Assembly: GCA_963745755.1 (NCBI GenBank)
Contig: CAVUYP010000002.1
Coordinates: 310,001 to 374,000 of the forward strand
DNA: 64,000 nt
Source of the DNA: RHKX01 sp963745755
GTDB lineage: Bacteria; Actinomycetota; Thermoleophilia; Solirubrobacterales; 70-9
Direction of reading: 5' to 3'
Below are positions 1 to 9,806 of this stretch, in pieces (position 1 is the first letter of the stretch; each line of letters begins with the position of its first letter). Both the position numbers and the translations under genes were made by a program. The notes beneath the pieces were generated by a model that saw nothing but the letters and a program-made list of their open reading frames with translations, was not told the DNA's origin and did not search any database.

Positions 1-68
1 GCGTCGTCGGGCTGTTCGCCGGCGACGCGATCGTCGATTGGTACGTCGACTCGTTCCTATCCGGCTGA
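1..68 (+). CDS. C-terminal end of a membrane protein, possibly prepilin peptidase
   Basis: Only the last 21 codons are present, read in frame 3 and ending at the TGA at 66-68. The tail (GLFAGDAIVDWYVDSFL) resembles the last segment of A24 prepilin peptidases, which often end with a glycine-rich membrane segment and a short Asp/Trp/Tyr tail. The pilMNO genes that follow fit that idea, because a prepilin peptidase commonly lies next to pilus assembly genes. The catalytic aspartates would lie outside the window, so this is a guess from the tail and the context. Confidence 0.4.
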   Translation, partial: VVGLFAGDAIVDWYVDSFLSG

Positions 69-145
69 GGATCGGCCTGAAAGGCGTTTACCGCCGCGGC
101 CGCCGGATTCAAGCGGGGGCCCCTCGCGGCCGATGAGTTCGGGGC

Positions 146-1258
146 ATGGGACTGTCGCTCGGCGCGCGCAAGGTGAACACGACCGTCGGCCTCGACATCG
201 AGGCCGCGACCGTCGCTGCCACCGAGGTCGTCGTCAACGGCGACGTCCGGCTTGGCAAGTCCGGCATCGCGCCACTCGCCGCCGGCGTCACCCGCGAGGG
301 GGAGGTAAGCGATCCGGCGGCGCTGACGGCGGCGATCAAGGACCTCTTCGCCGACCACAGGCTCTCGCGCAACGTCCGCCTCGGGATCGCCAACCAGCGG
401 GTCGCCGTGCGGACGCTGCGCCTGCCGTTCATCGAGGACGAGTCCGAGATCGAGGCCGCGGTCCGCTTCCAGGCCCAGGAGGAGCTGGCGATTCCGCTCG
501 AGCAGTCGGTCCTCGACTGGCAGGTCCTCCGCCACGAGCCCGAGGTGCGGGCCGCCGGCAAGATGGACGTCGTCGTCGTCGCCGCCCGCCGCGAGATGGT
601 CTCGAACCTGATCCGGGTCGTCCGCGACGCCGGGCTGCGCCCGATCGGCCTCGACGTCTCCGCCTTCGGCCTGATCCGCGCCCTCGGCAAGGACCGCAGC
701 GGTCTCGCCGCCCCCGTCCCGGACGCGGCAGAGGCCGACGGCGGCGACGGGATGGCGGCGCCGCGGCCGGCGCAACTCTTCTGCTGCCTCGGCGACATCA
801 CCAACCTCGCCGTCTCCCGCGACGGTGACTGCCTGTTCACGCGCGTCTCGCCGTTCGGCATCGAGGGAATCGCCCAGCGCCTCGCCGAGCGTCGCGAGCT
901 GACCCTCGAGCACTCCCGCCGGTGGCTCGCCCACGTCGGCGTCGAGGAGCCGGTCGAGGCGATCGATGGCGATCCGGCGATCGTCGCCGCCACCCGCGAG
1001 GTGCTCGACGACGGCGTCGCCAGGCTCGCCGACGAGATGCGGCTCTCGCTCGACTACTACGGGGCCCAGGAGGGGGCGCAGGCGATCGAGGAGATCGTCG
1101 TCTGCGGTCCCGGCTCGGTCATCCCCGGCGTCTGCGGGGGGCTCGAGCAGCAGCTCGGCCTCGCCCTCCGGGTCGGTCACCCGCCGGCGCTCGCCGGCCT
1201 CGACGCCGCAGAGGCGGCCCGGCTCGCCGTCCCCTACGGACTGGCGCTGGAGGAGTAG
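146..1258 (+). CDS. pilM: PilM, actin-like ATPase of type IV pilus assembly
   Basis: A 370-residue cytoplasmic protein of the PilM/FtsA-like actin fold. PilM binds the N-terminal tail of PilN and links the cytoplasmic pilus motor to the inner-membrane PilN/PilO platform. The N-terminus has the family phosphate-1 region (VGLDIEAATVAATEV, residues about 14-28), the middle shows the typical stretch RLPFIEDESEIEAAVRFQAQ, and the C-terminal third contains a glycine-rich nucleotide-binding segment (VVCGPGSVIPGV). Length is normal for the family. It is followed after 2 bases by pilN. No strong Shine-Dalgarno is visible before the ATG, so a leaderless or upstream start is possible. Confidence 0.9.
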   Translation: MGLSLGARKVNTTVGLDIEAATVAATEVVVNGDVRLGKSGIAPLAAGVTREGEVSDPAALTAAIKDLFADHRLSRNVRLGIANQRVAVRTLRLPFIEDESEIEAAVRFQAQEELAIPLEQSVLDWQVLRHEPEVRAAGKMDVVVVAARREMVSNLIRVVRDAGLRPIGLDVSAFGLIRALGKDRSGLAAPVPDAAEADGGDGMAAPRPAQLFCCLGDITNLAVSRDGDCLFTRVSPFGIEGIAQRLAERRELTLEHSRRWLAHVGVEEPVEAIDGDPAIVAATREVLDDGVARLADEMRLSLDYYGAQEGAQAIEEIVVCGPGSVIPGVCGGLEQQLGLALRVGHPPALAGLDAAEAARLAVPYGLALEE

Positions 1259-1260
1259 CG

Positions 1261-2072
1261 ATGCGTCCGGTCAACCTGATTCCGAACGAGGAGCGCCGCG
1301 GCGCCGCCGCGCCGAGCCGCACCGGCTCGGTCGCCTACTTCGTCGTCGGCGCCCTCGCCCTCGCCCTGGTCGGCGTCTGCGCGGTCGTCTTCATGGGCAG
1401 CAAGGTCAGCGACAAGCAGGCCGAGGTCGACCGCCTCGAGGCGCAGGCGATCGAGACCGAGGCGCGGGCCGGCAGCCTTGCCTCCTACGTCTCCTTCCAG
1501 CAGATCCGCGAGTCGCGGGCGACGACGATCGACTCGCTCGCGAAGAGCAGGTTCGACTGGGAGCGGGTCGTCCGCGAGCTCTCGCGGGTGATCCCCAAGG
1601 ACGTCTGGCTCTCGAACCTGACCGGCACGGTCGCGCCCGAGGTCCAGCTCGACGACGCCGCCGCGATCGCGCTGCGTGCCTCGGTTCCCGGACCGGCCCT
1701 CGAGCTGGTCGGCTGCGCGCGCTCGCAACCGGCGATCGCGAGCCTGATCGCGGCGCTGCACGACATCGACGGCGTGACCCGGGTGACCGCCGCCAACGGC
1801 ATCAAGACCCCCGATACCTCTTCCGGCAGCTCAGACGGCTCCGGGGCGGCGGCGCCCAGCCGCCCGACACCGGCGGCTCCTGCCCGCGCTCGGCGCCGAG
1901 CTTCCAGATCGTCGCCGCCTTCGACGCGATCGCCGTCGAGGGGGCCGATGTGCCGCCGGCCGCTCCCGGCGGCAGCGACTCCGCGGCGCCGACCGGCGAG
2001 CAGCAGGCGGCCCAGGAGGCCGGCGCGAAGGTGACCAAGGCCACGAACCTGGTGCCCGGGAGGCTGAGATGA
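1261..2072 (+). CDS. pilN: PilN, type IV pilus inner-membrane platform protein (frameshifted)
   Basis: It starts with MRPVNLIPNEERR, the short cytoplasmic motif by which PilN docks onto PilM, then has one transmembrane helix (about residues 21-43), a coiled coil and an extracytoplasmic domain. The first part reads in frame 1 to about 1860. The C-terminal part (SFQIVAAFDAIAVEGADV and the tail ending GRLR) is in frame 3 and stops at 2070-2072, overlapping the pilO ATG by 4 bases. One base is missing, or two are extra, in the repetitive GGC/CCG stretch at about 1850-1890. The intact overlap at the end argues for a sequencing error rather than a dead gene. Confidence 0.85.
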
Positions 2073-2966
2073 AGAAGAGCGACCGCACGATCCTCCTCAT
2101 CCTGCCCCTGGTGGCGCTGGTGATCGCCTTCTACCTGCTCGCGATCTCCCCGAAGCAGAAGCAGATCGGCGAGCTCGACGACCAGATCTCGGGCCTCAGC
2201 AGCCGCATCGCGACCGCCGACGACGAGGTCGCCGCGGCCGAGGCTGCGCGGAAGTCGTTTCCGCGCAACTACAGCCGGATCGTCTCGATGGGCAGCGCCG
2301 TACCCGAGGACAGCGACCAGGCGACGCTGATCTACGACCTGACCAAGGTCAGCGACGAGGCGAACGTCCAGTTCCGCTCCTTCGAGCTGTCGGAGACGCC
2401 TGACGCCACCGAGGCTCCGGCCGCGGCGGCGCCGACGACGACCACCGACACGACCACGACCGACTCGACGACCAGCGACACCGGCGGGTCGGGTTCGACA
2501 GATTCGACCGACCGACTCGACGACGACCGACTCGACGACCGCGACCGTCGCGCCGCCGGTCGCGGCGACCGAGACGGCGGCGGCGGCGCTGCCGATCGGG
2601 GCGACGGTCGGCTCGGCGGGACTGCCGGTGATGCCCTACAAGCTTCGCTTCAGCGGCAGCTTCTTCAACATGGCCGACTTCTTCGCGGCGCTCGACAAGT
2701 CCGTCAACGTCGTCAACCACGGTGGCGATCCCGAGGTGAAGGGCCGGCTGATGACCGTCAACGGCTTCGCCATGGTCGGTGACCCGGCCCACGGCTTCCC
2801 GCTCGTCCAGGCGAGCATGTCCCTGAACACGTACGTGGTTCCGGCCGAACAGGGGCTCTCCGACGGCGCTTCCCCGGCCGGTCCCTCGCCGGTCGCCGAC
2901 CAGTCGACGGTCGCCTCGGCGGACTCGACCGCTCCCGTTCCCGGCACCGCGGCGGTGGCACCGTGA
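2069..2966 (+). CDS. pilO: PilO, type IV pilus inner-membrane platform protein (frameshifted)
   Basis: Short cytoplasmic N-terminus (MKKSDR), one transmembrane helix (about residues 8-27), a coiled-coil segment beginning after SPKQKQIGELDDQI, then a ferredoxin-like periplasmic domain. PilO dimerises with PilN. A Thr/Asp/Ser-rich linker (about residues 118-150, repeated TTTD units) is unusually long. Inside this repeat, near 2505, the reading frame moves by +1. The rest (LPVMPYKLRFSGSFFNMADF through the 2964-2966 stop) is in frame 3 and is clearly the PilO C-terminal domain. The TGA overlaps the GTG start of the next gene. Confidence 0.85.
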
Positions 2967-3782
2967 CGAGCGTCTCGAGATTCGCCGGTGACCTGGTCCA
3001 GGACCTCCGCGACCGCCACCTGCTGATCCCCGCGATCGCGCTGCTGGCGGCGATCGTCGCCGTGCCGCTGCTGCTCGGCGGCGGCGACTCCGGCGGCTCC
3101 GGCGCCACGGCGCCGGCGGTGACGGCGGCGCCGGCGTCGATCGAGGGTGCCGATCAGGTCGATCCGGTCGTCCTCGCCGACGTGCCGGGCCTGCGTGACT
3201 ACCGCAAGCGGCTCGACGGCAAGGACGGACGCAACCCCTTCATCCAGCAGGACGACGGCTCGTCGGGCTCGGGCGGCGGCAACGGCTCGGGCTCGGGCTC
3301 GGGGAGCGGCTCGAGCACCGACAGCTCGTCGACCAGCGCCTCGACCGCTTCCTCGACGAGCGCGTCGACCGGCACCGACACCGGCGGCTCGACGAGCGGC
3401 GGCACCTCGACCGGCGGCTCGACGGAGTCCCAGTGGCACCTCGTCAAGTACACGATCGACGTCCGCGTCGGGTCGCGCCGGCGACACCAAGGTGCTCAAG
3501 GACGTCGAGGCGCTGAGCCTGCTTCCCGGCAAGAAGCAGCCGGTCGTCCAGTACATCAACAGCGACCCCAAGGCGAAGAAGGCCGGCTTCGTCGTCTCGC
3601 CCTCCGTCCTCTCGTCGGAGGGCGACGGCAAGTGCGCTCCCGGCCGCGACGACTGCCAGTACCTGTCCATGAAGGTGGGTGACCTCCAGAAGTTCGAGTA
3701 CGGCGACAAGCCCGAGACCTACCGTCTCGAGCTGCTCGCGATCCACCGCAAGCTCGTCCCGCTTCCGGACGCCGCCGGCTGA
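2963..3782 (+). CDS. Fourth protein of the pilus operon, membrane-anchored with Gly/Ser linker (frameshifted)
   Basis: GTG start overlapping the pilO stop. It shows a short N-terminus, one transmembrane helix (about residues 20-40), a conserved-looking stretch (DVPGLRDYRKRLDGKDGRNP), a long Gly/Ser/Thr low-complexity linker (about residues 95-155), then a small folded C-terminal domain. A +1 insertion at about 3471 (extra T) moves the frame. The C-terminal domain (DTKVLKDVEALSLLPGKKQP ... LELLAIHRKLVPL) continues to 3782. Its position matches that of PilP in Gram-negative operons, but there is no lipobox and I see no real PilP similarity. A role in pilus assembly is inferred from the operon only. 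Confidence 0.7.
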
Positions 3783-3836
3783 CCCGGCCGGGGCGCGGAG
3801 CGGCGGCCCCGGTCGCGCGGCTAGCCTTCAGGCGCG

Positions 3837-4997
3837 ATGGCCCGCTTCGATTTCGTAACCGCCGGTGAGTCCCATGGCCCCGGCCTGACGACGATCGTCG
3901 AGGGCATGCCCGCCGGGCTCGAGCTCGACCGCGAGGCGCTCGACCGCGACATGGCGCGCCGCCAGCTCGGCCACGGCCGCGGCGGCCGGATGAAGATCGA
4001 GAAGGACACCGCCGAGGTGCGCTCGGGGATCCGCCATGGCCGGACGCTCGGCAGCCCGATAGCCCTGCTCGTCGCCAACCGCGACTACGAGAACTGGGTC
4101 GAGCGGATGGGTCCCTGGGAGAGCGGCGAGGGCGTCAAGCAGGTGCACCTGCCGCGGCCCGGGCACGCCGACCTGCCGGGGCTGCTCAAGTACGGCTTCG
4201 ACGACGCCCGCAACGTGCTCGAGCGCGCCAGTGCCCGCGAGACCGCGGCCCGCGTCGCCGCCGGAGCGCTCGCCCGCCAGTTCCTGGCCGCGGTCGGGGT
4301 GACGATCCGCAGCCACGTGACCCGGATCGCCGGCGTCGACGCCCCGGCCCCGGACGGGCTCACGCCGGAGGACTTCGACGGCGTCGACGACGATCCGGTC
4401 CGCTGCCTCGACCCCGGCGCCTCGCAGGCGATGGTCGCGGAGATCGACCGGCTCCGCAAGGAGAACGAGAGCCTCGGCGGGACCTTCGAGGCGCGCGCCT
4501 GGGGGCTCGTCCCCGGACTCGGCTCCCACGTCTCCTGGAGCGAGCGCCTCGACGGCCGGATCGCCCAGGCGATGGTCTCGATCCAGTCGGTCAAGGGGGT
4601 CAGCATCGGCCCCGCCTGGGAGGTCTCGGCGGCGCCGGGCTCGGAGGCCCACGACGAGATCTTCCACTCGCCCGAGCGCGGCTACTACCGCGAGACGAAC
4701 CGGGCCGGCGGCCTCGAGGGCGGCATGACCAACGGCGAGACGCTGGTCGTCCAGGTCGCGATCAAGCCGATCTCGACGCTGACCAAGCCGCTGCGCTCGG
4801 TCGACATCCACACCAAGGAGCCGCAGGCCGCCCACAAGGAGCGGACCGACTCCACGGTCGTCCCCGCCGCCGGCGTCGTCGGCGAGGCGATGCTGGCGCT
4901 GACCCTCGCCCGCGCCTACCGCGAGAAGTTCGGCGGCGACCACATCGACGACGTCCGCGCCGCGATCGACGCCTACCGCCGCCGCATCACCACCTGA
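3837..4997 (+). CDS. aroC: Chorismate synthase
   Basis: 386 residues, unbroken. It converts 5-enolpyruvylshikimate-3-phosphate to chorismate using reduced FMN, the last common step of aromatic amino acid and folate synthesis. The family signatures are present: GESHGPGLTTIVEGMPAGL near the N-terminus, RRQLGHGRGGRMKIEKD, and GGLEGGMTNGE in the C-terminal half. It heads a shikimate block followed by aroKB and aroQ. The 270 bp after it hold two palindromic repeats and no gene. Confidence 0.97.
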   Translation: MARFDFVTAGESHGPGLTTIVEGMPAGLELDREALDRDMARRQLGHGRGGRMKIEKDTAEVRSGIRHGRTLGSPIALLVANRDYENWVERMGPWESGEGVKQVHLPRPGHADLPGLLKYGFDDARNVLERASARETAARVAAGALARQFLAAVGVTIRSHVTRIAGVDAPAPDGLTPEDFDGVDDDPVRCLDPGASQAMVAEIDRLRKENESLGGTFEARAWGLVPGLGSHVSWSERLDGRIAQAMVSIQSVKGVSIGPAWEVSAAPGSEAHDEIFHSPERGYYRETNRAGGLEGGMTNGETLVVQVAIKPISTLTKPLRSVDIHTKEPQAAHKERTDSTVVPAAGVVGEAMLALTLARAYREKFGGDHIDDVRAAIDAYRRRITT

Positions 4998-5070
4998 GTC
5001 GCGCCGCCGGACACGGCCCCGCCTCCCGCCGACACCTGCCCGCCCCCCGCCGCCGCCTGCCCGCCCGCCG

Positions 5071-5120
5071 CCGAGGTCGAGGAAAGGGGGAATAGTCACC
5101 AGTTTCCTCCACCTCGGCGG
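5071..5120. repeat. Palindromic repeat copy 1 (about 50 bp)
   Basis: The left arm CCGAGGTCGAGGAAA pairs with the right arm TTTCCTCCACCTCGG with one C:C mismatch, around a central GGGGGAATAGTCACC segment. It begins 73 bases after the aroC stop. The same layout recurs at 5141, 8451, 32681, 32741 and 54041. The upstream flank is CCGCC-rich simple sequence. Confidence 0.9.
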
Positions 5121-5140
5121 ATGGAGATCTCCCGACTCGC

Positions 5141-5191
5141 CGCGAGGTCGAGGAAAGGGGGAATAGTCACGTGTTTCCTCGACCTCGGCGG
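5141..5191. repeat. Palindromic repeat copy 2
   Basis: The arms CGAGGTCGAGGAAA and TTTCCTCGACCTCG are perfectly complementary. The centre GGGGGAATAGTCACG matches copy 1. The spacing to copy 1 (70 bp start to start) makes a pair, like the doublet arrangement of REP/BIME elements. It lies 75 bases before the aroKB start. Confidence 0.9.
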
Positions 5192-5266
5192 GTGAGCGGG
5201 TTCCGCGGCCTCGGCCTTGGGGCGGGCGGCGATGGCGGCGGCGGAGGGCGCCGATAGGCTTGGCGG

Positions 5267-6835
5267 GTGTCCGCTGACGAGCCCGCCTCGATCGTCTTCA
5301 TCGGCTTCATGGGTGCCGGCAAGTCGGCCGCCGGCCGCGCCGCGGCGCGGGCGCTCGGAGCCGAGTTCGTCGATACCGACCACCTGATCTCGGCGGAGAT
5401 CCCGGGCGGCTCGATCGCCGGATTCTTCCGTGAGCAGGGGGAGGCGCGGTTCCGCGAGATCGAGGAGCGGATCGTCCTCGCCGCCCTCGAGCAGCCCGGG
5501 GCGGTCGTCGCGCTCGGCGGCGGCGCCGTCGAGAGCGAGCCGGTCCGGGCGGCGCTCGCCGGCCATGTCACCGCCTGGTGCCGGGTCGAGGAGGAGGTCG
5601 CCTGGGAGCGTTGCAGCGGCACCGACCGCCCGCTGGCCCGCGACCGCGACGGCTTCACGCCGCCGCTACCGGGCGCGGCAGCCCCTCTACGAGCGGTGCG
5701 GCCGCGTCGTCCTGCCGACCGGCGGCGAAGCGATCGGAGTCGCGACCGCCCCCTGGCTGCGACTGCTGCGCTCGGCCCCCGGCGTCCGGATGTACTGGTC
5801 GCAGACTGCGGACGGGGCGAATCCGTCGTTCGTCGGCGCCGGCGCGACGAAGCTGCTCGACGGCGCCGGAGCCGATCTGCGCCCGGGCGCCCGCCTGTTC
5901 GGGCTCGCCGATCGCGACGCCTTCGCGGCCGCCGGCGGGCTGATGCCGGTGATCGAGAGCGGTGCTCCGATCGAGGTCACCGGCGGGGAGGAGGCGAAGA
6001 GCCTCGGCGAGGCGGAGTCGCTGCTGCGTCAGCTCGCGCGCGCCGGCGTCCGCCGCGAGGATGCGCTGCTCGCCTTCGGTGGCGGCGTCACCGGCGATCT
6101 CGTCGGATTCTGCGCGGCGGTCTACCAGCGCGGTGTCCCGGTCGTCCAGGTGCCGACGACGCTCGTCGCCCAGGTCGATTCGGCCTACGGCGGCAAGACC
6201 GGGGTCGATCTGCCCGAGGGCAAGAACTACGTCGGGGCCTTCCATCAGCCCGCCGCGGTCCTGACCGATCCGGCGGCGCTCGCGACGCTGCCCGCCGCCG
6301 AGCTCGCGGCCGGCTTCGCCGAGGTGGTGAAGACGGCGCTGATCGCCGGCGGTGCGCTCTGGGAGCGGGTCCGGGCGCTCGACTCGATCGACGCCGAGTC
6401 GATGGCGCCGCTCGTCTTCGACTGCGCGCGGACGAAGCTCGACATCGTCGCCGCCGACGAGCGCGAGTCGGGGCTGCGGGCGGTGCTCAACCTCGGTCAC
6501 ACGGTCGGACACGCGATCGAGGCGGCGACCGGTTACGCCCGCTACCGGCACGGCGAGGCGGTCGCGATCGGGCTGGTCGCGGCGCTGCGGCTGTCCGGCG
6601 CCGAGCCGCTCGGCGAGCGAGGTGGCGGCGCTGCTCGGGCGGGCCGGGCTGCCGGTCTCACTCGACGCCGCGATCGACGCCGACGCGGTGCTCGAAGCGA
6701 TCGGCCGCGACAAGAAGCGGACCGCCGAGGGAATCGGCTTCGTGCTGATCGAGGAGCCCGGGTTCGGTCTCGTTCGGCTGCCGCGTCGATGCCGATAGCC
6801 TGCGCCGCGTGGTCGAGGGGATGGCAGGAGCGTGA
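5267..6835 (+). CDS. aroKB: Fused shikimate kinase / 3-dehydroquinate synthase AroKB (frameshifted)
   Basis: The N-terminal part (GTG start) is shikimate kinase: Walker A GFMGAGKSAAG, DTDHLI, and the GGGAV glycine loop. After a +1 shift near 5660 the same protein continues (RYRARQPLYERCGRVV) straight into 3-dehydroquinate synthase, with no stop or obvious new start between. The second domain carries GGGVTGDLVGF, the PTTLVAQVDSAYGGKTG motif, and the zinc and substrate residues in LNLGHTVGHAIEA and YRHGEAVAIG. Further +1 shifts occur near 6610 and 6781. The end (VVEGMAGA) stops at 6833-6835, overlapping aroQ. Fused AroKB enzymes are known, for example in Thermotoga. The two activities catalyse steps 5 and 2 of the shikimate pathway. 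Confidence 0.85.
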
Positions 6836-7282
6836 GCAGCGCTCACAACCGGGTTGCGGTGATGCACGGCGTCAACCTCGACATGCTCGGCCGCCGCGAC
6901 CCGGAGATCTACGGGACCGAGACGCTCTCGCAGCTCGAGTACCGGATCCACGAGTTCGGCCGCGAGCTCGGGCTCGAGGTCTCGTTCTTCCAGACCAACC
7001 ACGAGGGCGAGTTCTGCGAGTACCTGCACCGCGTCCCCGAGACCGCCGACGCCGTCCTCGTCAACGCCGGCGCCTGGTCGCACTACTCGTGGGCGATCCG
7101 CGACGCGCTCGACGTCGCCGCCAAGCCCGCCGTCGAGGTCCACATCAGCGACGTCGAGGGCCGCGAGGACTGGCGCTCGATCTCCGTCTTCGACGGACTC
7201 GTCGCCGCGAAGATCTCCGGCAAGGGGCGTGGAGGGCTACCGCGAGGGCCTCGAGGTGCTCGCCCGCGAGCTCGCGGTTTGA
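6832..7282 (+). CDS. aroQ: Type II 3-dehydroquinate dehydratase (frameshifted at the end)
   Basis: GTG start overlapping the aroKB stop. It dehydrates 3-dehydroquinate to 3-dehydroshikimate. Type II motifs are clear: HGVNLDMLGRRDPEIYG (with the catalytic tyrosine), QTNHEGEF, NAGAWSHYSWAIRDAL and VEVHISDV. A +1 insertion near 7228 shifts the last 18 codons. The real tail (VEGYREGLEVLARELAV) ends at 7280-7282 and overlaps the TTG start of the next gene. Normal length is about 150 residues. Confidence 0.9.
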
Positions 7283-8376
7283 TCCCCGCCCCCGACAGCC
7301 GGGCCGAGCGGCTCGCCGAGGCGGTCGCCGCGCGCGGATCTCGAGATGGCGATCGTCGGCGACCTCGTCCGGCCCGGCGACTCCGGACGTGACGCGATGG
7401 CCGACGTCGCCTGGCTGACCGGCTTCGGTGGCAGCAGCGGCATCGCCGTCGATCGGCCCCGACGTCCGCGCCTTCGTGACCGACTTCCGCTACGCGACGA
7501 CGCGCCGCCGAGACGGTGCCAGGGTCGTTTCGGATCGTCGATGCGACCGCGGAGCATGCTCAAGGAGATCGCCGCGATGCTCGACGGCCGGGTCGGGATC
7601 GATCCGGCGAAGACGAGCGTCGAGACCCACGCGAAGCTGCTCGAGGCGATCGGCGAGGGGGTCGAGATCGTCGCCGCCGACGGGCTGCTGACCGACCTGC
7701 GCCGGGTCAAGGACGAGGTCGAGATCGAGGCGATCGCCGCCGCCGCGGCGCTGACCGACGAGGTCTACGCGTGGATCGAGGAGCGCGGGATCGCCGGCCG
7801 GACCGAGCGCGAGATCGCGCTCGGCGCCGAGGCGAAGATGCGCGAGCTCGGCGCCGAGGACCCGTCCTTCACCTCGATCGTCGCGGCTGGCGAGAACGGC
7901 GCCCTGCCGCACGCCGATACCCGGCGATCGCGAGATCGCCGCCGGCGAGTACGTGGTCGTCGACATGGGCGCGATCGTCGACGGCTACTGCTCCGACTGC
8001 ACGCGGACGATCGTCGACGGCGATCCCGACCCCGGCCCAGCGCCAGGTCTACGAGCTCGTCCTCGACGCTCAGCAGGCGGCGCTCGAGGCGATCCGCGCC
8101 GGCGCCGACGGGCGCGCGGTCGATGCGATCGCCCGCGCCGTGATCGCCGAGGCCGGCTATGGCGAGCGGTTCGGCCACGGCCTCGGCCACGGCGTCGGCA
8201 TCGAGGTGCACGAGCCGCCGCGGCTCTCGAAGCGCTCCGACGACACGCTGCTCGCCGGCGACGTCGTCACCGTCGAGCCCGGCATCTACCTCCCCGGCGA
8301 GTTCGGGATCCGGATCGAGGACCTGGTCGTCGTCACCGAGGACGGCTACCGCAACCTCAGCACCCACCCGAAGTAA
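7279..8376 (+). CDS. pepP: Xaa-Pro aminopeptidase-like M24 metallopeptidase (multiply frameshifted)
   Basis: About 360 residues once the frames are joined. Creatinase-type N-terminal domain (WLTGFGGSSGIAV, VTDFRY), then the pita-bread M24 domain with its five metal ligands: the two Asp in VVDMGAIVDGYCSDCTR, the His in FGHGLGHGVGIEVHE, and the Glu in VEPGIYLPG and in RIEDLVVV. It removes N-terminal residues before proline. At least six +1 shifts (near 7338, 7450, 7503, 7553, 7922 and 8035) break it, yet every segment matches the family, so base-calling error is likelier than decay. pepP next to aroQ and near efp is a common arrangement. Confidence 0.85.
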
Positions 8377-8450
8377 CCTCCGCCGACCCGCCGCCGGCCG
8401 CCGCTGGTGGCCGCCCGCCGCCGGCCGCCCGCCGCTTCCCGCCGCTTCCC

Positions 8451-8500
8451 GCCGAGGTCGAGGAAAGGGGCAATAGTCGCCTGTTTCCTCCACCTCGGCG
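8451..8500. repeat. Palindromic repeat copy 3
   Basis: The arms GCCGAGGTCGAGGAAA and TTTCCTCCACCTCGGC differ by one C:C mismatch. The centre is GGGGCAATAGTCGCCTG. It lies between the convergent pepP and cyclopropane synthase genes, 75 bases after the pepP stop, and is preceded by a GCCGCTTCCC direct repeat. Confidence 0.9.
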
Positions 8501-8523
8501 AAAAGGGGCGGGCCGGGGGCGGC

Positions 8524-9730
8524 TCAGGCGAGGCGGGCGCGGACCTGGTAGATCGAGGTGAAGCCGCTCTCGAAGCCGTTGCGGGCGGCGCGCAGGTAGA
8601 GGCGCCAGACGCGGACCCGCTCGGGGCCGGCGAGCTCGGTCGCGCGGTCGATGTTGTCGTCGAGGCGGCGGGCCCAGTGGCGCAGCGTCTCGGCGTAGTC
8701 GGAGGCGAAGCCCTCGACGTGCTCGGGAGCGAAGCCGGCCCGCTCCAGGGCCAGCAGGACCCGCGAGAGGTGCAGCGGGTCGGCGTCGGGGAAGACGTAG
8801 CGCTCCGAGAACGGGCCCGCCTCGGGGTCGCTGTGGCGGAGCCGGGCGATGCCGTGGTTGAGCAGCCGCCCGCCCGACGGCAGCAGCGCAGCGAGTCGCT
8901 CGGCGTAGAGGTCGATCCGCTCGCGCGCCGACGTGCTCGACCATGCCGATGCTGGCGATCGCCTCGAACTGCTCGCCGGCGAGGTCGCGGTAGTCCATCA
9001 CCCGGATATCGACCTTGTCGCCGACGCCGGCCGCCTCGGCGCGCTCGCGGGCGACCCGCGCCTGCGGCTCTGAGAGCGTGATCCCGACGACGTCGACGCC
9101 GTGCCGGGAGGCGGCATGGGTCGCGAAGCTCCCCCAGCCGCAGCCGATGTCGAGGATCCGCTCGCCGGGCTCGAGGGCGAGCTTCGCGCAGACCATCTCG
9201 AGCTTCTGCTCCTGCGCCTCCTCGAGGGTCTCGGCGCCACGCGAGAAGATCGCGCAGCTGTAGGTCATCGACTCGTCGAGGAACAGCGAGAAGAACTCCG
9301 GCGGCAGGTCGTAGTGGTGGCGGACCGAGCGGGCGTCGCGCTCCTTGGTCCGCCGCGCCCCCTGCGGTTGCAGCTCGGCCCGGGGCGGCGCCGGCGGCAG
9401 GGTGAGGCCGTTCGCCGCCAGCGCGGCGGCGAGCAGCCGCAGTCGCGTCTCGGTCGCGATCGCCGGCGGCCTCCAGTCCTCGAGCAGCTCCATGACGAGG
9501 TCGATGTCGTCGACCTCGAGCTCGCCGCTGACGTAGGCGCGGCCGATGCCGAGCTGGCCGGGGGCGCGCAGCGCGTGGGCGACGGCACGCGGCGAGCGAA
9601 CCCGGAACGTCGGCCCGCCGCCGTCGGTCGGATCGACCCGGGTGCCGTCCCAGAACTCGACTGCGAACGGCCGCTGCGGCAGCGCCCGGACGAGCTGGCG
9701 GCGCAGCGGCGCGGTGCGGGCGAGAGGCAT
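8524..9730 (-). CDS. Cyclopropane-fatty-acyl-phospholipid synthase family methyltransferase (frameshifted)
   Basis: About 402 residues. An N-terminal CFA-specific domain is followed by a SAM-dependent methyltransferase domain with motif I LDIGCGWGSFATHAA, the family stretch HHYDLPPEFFSLFLD, and MTYSCAIF. It adds a methylene bridge to unsaturated phospholipid acyl chains. Near 8935 a +1 insertion interrupts the frame after GMVEHVGAR. The remaining third (ERIDLYAERLAALLPSGGRL ... YQVRARLA) is in another frame, ending at 8524. It is convergent with pepP. Confidence 0.88.
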
Positions 9731-9806
9731 CGGGCGATCCTACGCGGACCGGGGCCGGCGCGCTTTAGGAACGCGGCGGGGCGGCGGCAGTACGCTTCCG
9801 GGCCGC

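Noticed and set aside
7279..8376. Programmed frameshifting in pepP
   Set aside because: At least six shifts in one gene and many more in unrelated genes, without slippery heptamers or stimulatory structures, point to sequencing error.
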